A stretch of DNA of 64,000 nucleotides from Paraspadella gotoi. Its lineage: Eukaryota > Chaetognatha. The position numbers were made by a program, and so were the translations under genes. This document shows, one piece after another, positions 59,357-64,000 of this stretch. Each line of letters starts with the position of its first letter. The stretch's first letter is position 1. Under the pieces are notes generated by a model. It was not told the DNA's origin. It did not search any database and saw only the letters and a program-made list of their open reading frames with translations. The DNA lies in assembly GCA_051294375.1 (NCBI GenBank), contig CM119265.1, forward strand, positions 7,450,629 to 7,514,628. Reading direction: 5' to 3'.

Positions 59357-59399
59357 GGTAGACAGAGAGAAAGTAGAGAAAAGAAGGACACAATGAAGA

Positions 59400-60700
59400 G
59401 AAACGAGGAATGTGAATTCTGAAAATACAAAACGCCAGTGTATAAACGATTCTTCATGCATTGTAATAGAGGCCAACACAAGTTAATTATATTAATTTGA
59501 AACTTTTAAAATTTTTTAAGAGAAAGAAACTAAAATATGAAATGGAGCAATAAGCGGAAGAGATAAAAAATATTAGCCTCATTTACGTTACGGCCACTGG
59601 CGAATGTTAAGCGTCAATCAGAAAGGTTTGAGTGCCATCGAGAAAATGAGTTAAGTGTCAATCGCCGAGGGGCGAGGAGCCAAAGGCGCACTTAGAGAGT
59701 AACAGGAGAGGAGAGAGCAAAGATAGAAAAGAAGAAATAAGCGAAAATTATATGAAAAAAAGACAAAAAGATAAAAATGTATGTTTTAAATATCGTTATT
59801 TATTGTACAATCAGAGATAAGAATGACATTCAGCAGGGAAAGTGACGTAATAAGATCGACGGCGTTCGTGACTTAATAAAAACTTCAAAGAATTACGAAG
59901 TTTTTTTTTTTCTGGAAGAAAGTCAATGAATACAATCGACAACAATCAATGTAATAGATGAACCATACAGATGAGTTACATATATTCAGCGTTCACATCA
60001 ATAAGAAATCTATCTTCTGTCATCTGTTGAAAATTCAATATAAGAATATCAAGTCCGGTAAACTCTTTCTCGTACCAGGTTAATGATCATTTCTGTTAAA
60101 ATCCTCGTTCGATTTTGAGAATTCGATTTCTTAGATCGTTCTCTCATCTTTTTTCTCTTTCGTTTGAGTCACCGGACGCGCTTCTTGTGCCATTTAGCTC
60201 TCATGATTGCCTTTAGTTTGCTATTGACTATCAGTCAAAACTATTTTAAATAAATTGAATGTACTCAATAATTGCTTCAAGAATTACGAAAGAAACTGCA
60301 TTTTTTTTCTTTCCAACAATAAAGAAAATGGCATAAATAGAGATTATTTCCAAATCCACCCTCTAATAAATGATAGTCGTAGCCAAGACATCCACAACTA
60401 ATGTGCAAGAAATAAGGTTACTTTATTATAAAAGGACCTTACCCAACCAACTAAATTATTCCCAAAACCATATTTCTTGAAAATCATACAATTATTATTA
60501 TTATTTTTTGTTTTCAAAATTGTTCAAAGAATAAGGGATTTTGTGATAAGGGAAATATAAAATACATAAATAAAGTCAACTGCTCTTGAACCAGCGGACA
60601 ATAAAAATAATTTAACCGAACCTTCTTATTTTCATTTTCTTCCCTGAACGCAGACTAATTTAGAAAGCCACCAATTTCACTAATACCTTTTTTACATACA
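59400..60700. other. AT-rich spacer
   Basis: AT-rich unique DNA. 3' exons of the minus-strand gene at 60.7-61.35 kb may lie here. One candidate follows ctgcgttcag (60645-60654) but is too short to call. Confidence 0.45.
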
Positions 60701-60701
60701 C

Positions 60702-61354
60702 CGTGGCCATGACGAAGATTTTCCAAAAATTCCGACGTTTGACTGTAATATAATCGGGATTCTCTTCGACTGCAATATGCAAATAAGATTAAGAGATCCA
60801 CATCGCCTAAAATGGAAGAGAGATCTTTCCCCTCGACTGAGACGTCTATTTTCGGGACAAGGGGAGGCGCGGAAGGCCGACGCCCGACCTTACTTCGGTC
60901 TCTGCCTCACCTTTGATCAAAGAAGCGAATCGTAATTCGGAAATGGGGAGAGCGAGAAGGGGTGAATAAAAATGTTGAATGTCGTTCGAATCGAAAGTGA
61001 CCCGACGTAGACGAAGCTAAAAAGGGGCAGCTCAAAGTTGGACCGTCTCTCTCTCTCTTAATCTCTCTCGTTCTCTCTTCATCTCTTCTCTCTTCTCTCT
61101 CTCTCTCCTCTCTTCTCTCTCTCATACCTTCCACTGAACTTCCGTTCTATCCTCCTGTCCATGAACTATTCCTTGTCGAGGAGGCGAGGAATTCGTTTTG
61201 AATCGCTGGACGCACGCCCAGCTGCCCCCGCTGCCCGCCGCCGCTCCGCCGTCGCCGCACATGCCGCTGCCGCCGCGCCGCCGCAGCCTTTGACCACGGC
61301 GAAAAGGCCGCTGTCGTCGCTTTGAAATCCCTCGTCGCGGCGAAACTGGGATCC
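60702..61354 (-). CDS. Three exons of an unrecognised gene
   Basis: Exons 61354-61128, 61016-60911 and 60769-60702, with introns of 111 and 141 nt. Acceptors GGGATTCAG, CCTTTTTAG and ATATTGCAG; donors AAG|GTATGA, AAG|GTGAGG and ACG|GTGTAT. Phases (0, 1) agree. The last two exons read LRLRRVTFDSNDIQHFYSPL, LALPISELRFASLIK, then VEENPDYITVKRRNFW and KIFVMAT: ordinary soluble-protein sequence with balanced composition. The first exon is GC-rich with a Gly/Ala run. Its start is best in one frame (FRRDEGFQSDDSGLFAVVKG) and its end in another (SSPPRQGIVHGQEDRTEVQW), suggesting one indel in the run. If the donor at 60702 is not used, a stop follows after 13 more codons (60660-60662). I do not recognise the family. 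Confidence 0.5.
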
Positions 61355-61897
61355 CTGAATCCCCGAACAATTTTAGAGGCGAATCGTTGTGGTTTGCGTG
61401 GTCGAGCAGATGTCGTCGTTGTGGTTGTGACAGTTCTCTCGTTTCGTGAATTAAATGAAATCTTAGTTGTGGTCTTTTTTATATGTGAGGACGTCTGAGG
61501 CGACGATGACAGCCATGAGGACGACGACGACGACGTAGTGGTTTTTCGTGTGACGGTGACGCGGCGACGTTTTCGTCCTATCGATCAAATCAGTTAGAAT
61601 CGGATGGAATCGGACGAAATGAGATACAATCGGATAAAATAAAGCGAAGTTGGATTGAATCGGATCTGATCGGTAAGAATCAGATGGCGTATGAGCGAAA
61701 TCGCAAATCATAGATGCAATGACATGAGACCCAAAAGTCCAAGATAAAAAAAAAAAAAAAAATTGAATTCAACTAATTTGTTTATTCTTTTTTATAATGA
61801 AAAAAATTTTTCACGCAGGTTTTCTGAATTTGGCGACGAAACCAAAGAACCTTTGCTTTTTATTTTCCAGGTCTGCCTTTTGACGTCAAGCGAGAGA

Positions 61898-61901
<4 letters not shown>
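61355..61901. other. Spacer with a degenerate aatcggat repeat
   Basis: At 61583-61690, gaatcgga(t/c) recurs about eight times with irregular spacing; a (GAC)n run lies at 61520-61537. 5' exons of the minus-strand gene may be here, none clear. Confidence 0.5.

Positions 61902-61958
<57 letters not shown>
61902..61958. repeat. Perfect (TC)28 microsatellite
   Basis: 57 bases of uninterrupted TC. Confidence 0.96.
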
Positions 61959-61962
<4 letters not shown>

Positions 61963-62404
61963 GCTCTTCCTCTCACTGTCATCCTATAAGGCACGTTACA
62001 TAACCTAGTGAGCCGAGTAAAAACTAAAAAAATGAATACAAAAAGAAAAAAAGGAGACAAGAAAATGAAAAAAAAATAGCAGACGGTCCGCTGGCTTGAT
62101 TCACTTCATTCGACTTAATCGCTTTTCTTTAACTCTCTCTGTCTCTGTCTCAATCTCTGTATTTGTCTCTGTCTCTCTCTTAACTCGTCCCACCCCTTTT
62201 CTCTCTATCGTCCCGTCTCCTTATCCAATACAAAAAAAAGAGCTTTTATTGTATCATTTCATTTTTCGTTTCATTTTATTCATTTCTTCATTTACTTTTC
62301 TTCATTTTCTTCCGCTTAGTGAACCAGATTAGACTTGACGCGCGACGATACCTCATATCTCACTCCTCCTTTCCTTTTCACCTTTTTTGTTGTTGTTGTT
62401 GTTC

Positions 62405-62612
62405 TTTTGTTCTCGATCTTGCTCCATATTTTTTTATTATCTTTTCCTCTCTCTCTGTCTCTCTGTCTCTCTGTCTCTGTCTCTGTCTCTGTCTCTGTCT
62501 CTGTTTCTCTCTCTCTCTCTCTCTCTCTGCCCGCGCGGTAGATATTTTTCTTCTTTTCACAAAAGACGCGGTTGTTTTTCATTCGTTTCTCTCGCCCGGG
62601 CATTCTCTGCCT
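62405..62612. repeat. Local duplication, copy 1, with (CTCTGT)n
   Basis: Contains ttttttattatctttt, then (CTCTGT)n/(CT)n at 62442-62528, then gatatttttcttcttttcac and tctctcgcccgggcattctc. The same blocks, in the same order, recur at 63.5-63.9 kb. Confidence 0.75.
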
Positions 62613-63486
62613 TTACGCTTTGCTTTTTAGCTTTGCTTTTAATCGACCTCGCTTTTTTACCGCCTTTTGTCTCTCCTTATCCTCATTTTTGTATTTTCTT
62701 TTGATATTTCAATTTTTTCATGGATTTTTATTTTTATCAATATATTGATTTTTAATTACTTTTAATACTTATCAAATAGCGCGCTCTCTCACTTAATACC
62801 GACATCTTCCTTCTTCTCCCCCTTTTCACTTTCTTTCGTTCCCTTATTCGCCTCCTTTCTTTTCATTTCCGTCCTTTCCCACCTTTTTTTTTACCTTCCC
62901 TTTTTTTCCCTTTTCATTTTCCCGCGTCGTCGCTTTCCCGCCCCCCCCCCTTGTCCCCCCCTCTCTCACGATTCTCGTCCCAGCAGCAATTTGTTTATCT
63001 CAGTTCCCCACTTTTGCATTTGAGGGGCTTCGTCGTCGTCTCGTCGTCGTCGTCGTCGTCGTCGCTATCGTCCCGTCGTGCTGGCACTCTTTCAACCCTT
63101 TCCGAAGTCCTGCATTCACTTATTTTATCTCCTTTTCACTGAAATAAAAAATACAACGTCTCTCAGTTTTCTTTTCTCTTTTTTTTTCTTTCTGATTCTT
63201 TTTTCAGTTGGAACTCTTTTTCAGTTCTTTGTTACCTGTTCTTTTCTCCTTACTTTCTTACTCTCTTTCTTTCTTTCTTCTTCTTTCTTTCTTTTCTTTC
63301 TTTCTTTCTTTCTTTCTTTTTTTTCTTTCTTTCTTTCTTTCTTCTTTCTTTCTTTTCCTTCTCCTCTCTCCCTTCCTTTATACACTCAGTTCTTTGTTAA
63401 TTTTCTCTATTTTTGTCCTTATCCTTCCGCACTTTACAATGTTTTGAAGGAAGTATCTTCTCGTATGCAGGTCTAGAAGGTCGGTC
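62613..63486. repeat. Pyrimidine-rich DNA with (GTC)n and (CTTT)n
   Basis: C/T-rich throughout; (GTC)n at 63031-63065, (CTTT)n with breaks at 63258-63356. E2F-like ttttcccgcg and ctttcccgcc at 62917-62941. No gene supported. Confidence 0.7.
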
Positions 63487-63880
63487 TCTGAGCACCTCCC
63501 CACTATTTTTTATTATCTTTTCCATCTCTCTCTGTCTCTCTGTCTCTCTGGTCTCTGTCTCTGTCTCTGTCCTCTGGGTCTGCCTGTTTTCTCCCTCTTG
63601 CCCTCCGTCGTGGTAAGGACTACTCTCTCTATGCGTTCGGCGGCCAGAGGCCCCCAGGATCATTCTGGATGCGCTCCTTGGAAACTGTTGCCTGATTCTC
63701 TCTGGGCGGAAGAATGGCTCCAAATAAGCGTGAGGTCGGGTAGGGATATTTTCTTCTTTTGGGGTCTTCTCACAAAACGCAATAACATACCCGGCGGTTT
63801 GCTGTAGATCCCGATTAATTACTACACTCACTCACCTCTCAATTCGGGGTACTCCTCTCGCCCGGGCATTCTCTGCCTAA
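63487..63880. repeat. Local duplication, copy 2, with a 190-base insertion
   Basis: Repeats the blocks of copy 1 (ttttttattatcttttcc, (CTCTGT)n, gatattttcttctttt, ctctcgcccgggcattctct). About 150-200 bases of unique GC-rich sequence separate the second and third blocks. A minus frame through it is open for 144 codons but follows the repeat. The last 120 bases of the window hold nothing recognisable. Confidence 0.7.
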
Positions 63881-64000
63881 GTATTCTACGTGTATGCAAA
63901 TATATTATTCATGTTTTAGGCTCTCGCTTTAATAATTTTACTGAGAAAATAGATAAGCAAACTTCGCGACGCTGCACTCCCATTTTTCATCATTCTTGGA

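Overview
This is a stretch of a eukaryotic nuclear genome, most likely an invertebrate animal. Three things point to that: split genes with GT-AG introns (about 88-470 nt), domains of animal signalling and chromatin proteins (tandem C1, VPS9, CHD-type BRK), and tRNA-like SINE fragments with A and B boxes. Coding DNA is GC-rich and the rest is AT-rich. More than half of the window is simple-sequence DNA: (CT/GA)n, (GAC/GTC)n, poly-purine or poly-pyrimidine minisatellites, and about 20 N gaps (largest 18135-19004, 37406-38082, 42313-42951, 14046-14622). I cannot name the species. I see no rRNA gene, no complete tRNA gene, no CRISPR array and no intact transposase or reverse transcriptase.

Layout. 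0-0.4 kb: a 15-bp purine minisatellite. 1.5-3.7 kb (minus): a compact run of exons ending in a BRK domain, which I read as the C-terminal part of a CHD6-9/kismet-type chromatin remodeller; possible further exons lie at 4.3-4.5 and 5.4-5.8 kb. 3.7-4.0 kb: a roughly 50-bp minisatellite. 7.5 kb: a CpG-rich patch with an E2F-like site. 8.9-12.8 kb (plus): the clearest gene, with two C1 zinc fingers, a charged/helical region and a VPS9 (Rab5-type GEF) domain split by a roughly 200-residue low-complexity insert. 14.6-14.8 kb: a possible terminal exon behind a gap. 15.8-17.1 kb: a possible exon and a long acidic reading frame. 17-50 kb: almost gene-free simple repeats, gaps, a palindrome at 26.2 kb, a G-run block at 36.8-37.1 kb, SINE pieces at 39.7-40.3 kb, and one small Ala-rich reading frame at 40.7 kb (minus). 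52-56.5 kb: CpG-rich, promoter-like islands (paired CCAAT, TATA, four TCACGTGA octamers, an RFX-like X-box). 58.8-59.0 kb (plus): a likely exon beside another TCACGTGA. 60.7-61.35 kb (minus): three well-spliced exons of a gene I do not recognise. 62.4-63.9 kb: a diverged local duplication.

Several exons show abrupt frame changes with no splice site at the change, in both main genes. This fits small insertion/deletion errors in the assembly better than real pseudogenes, because splice sites and domain motifs are intact, but it cannot be settled from the sequence alone. The two recognisable genes have no evident functional link: one is nuclear chromatin remodelling, the other endosomal Rab/DAG signalling.
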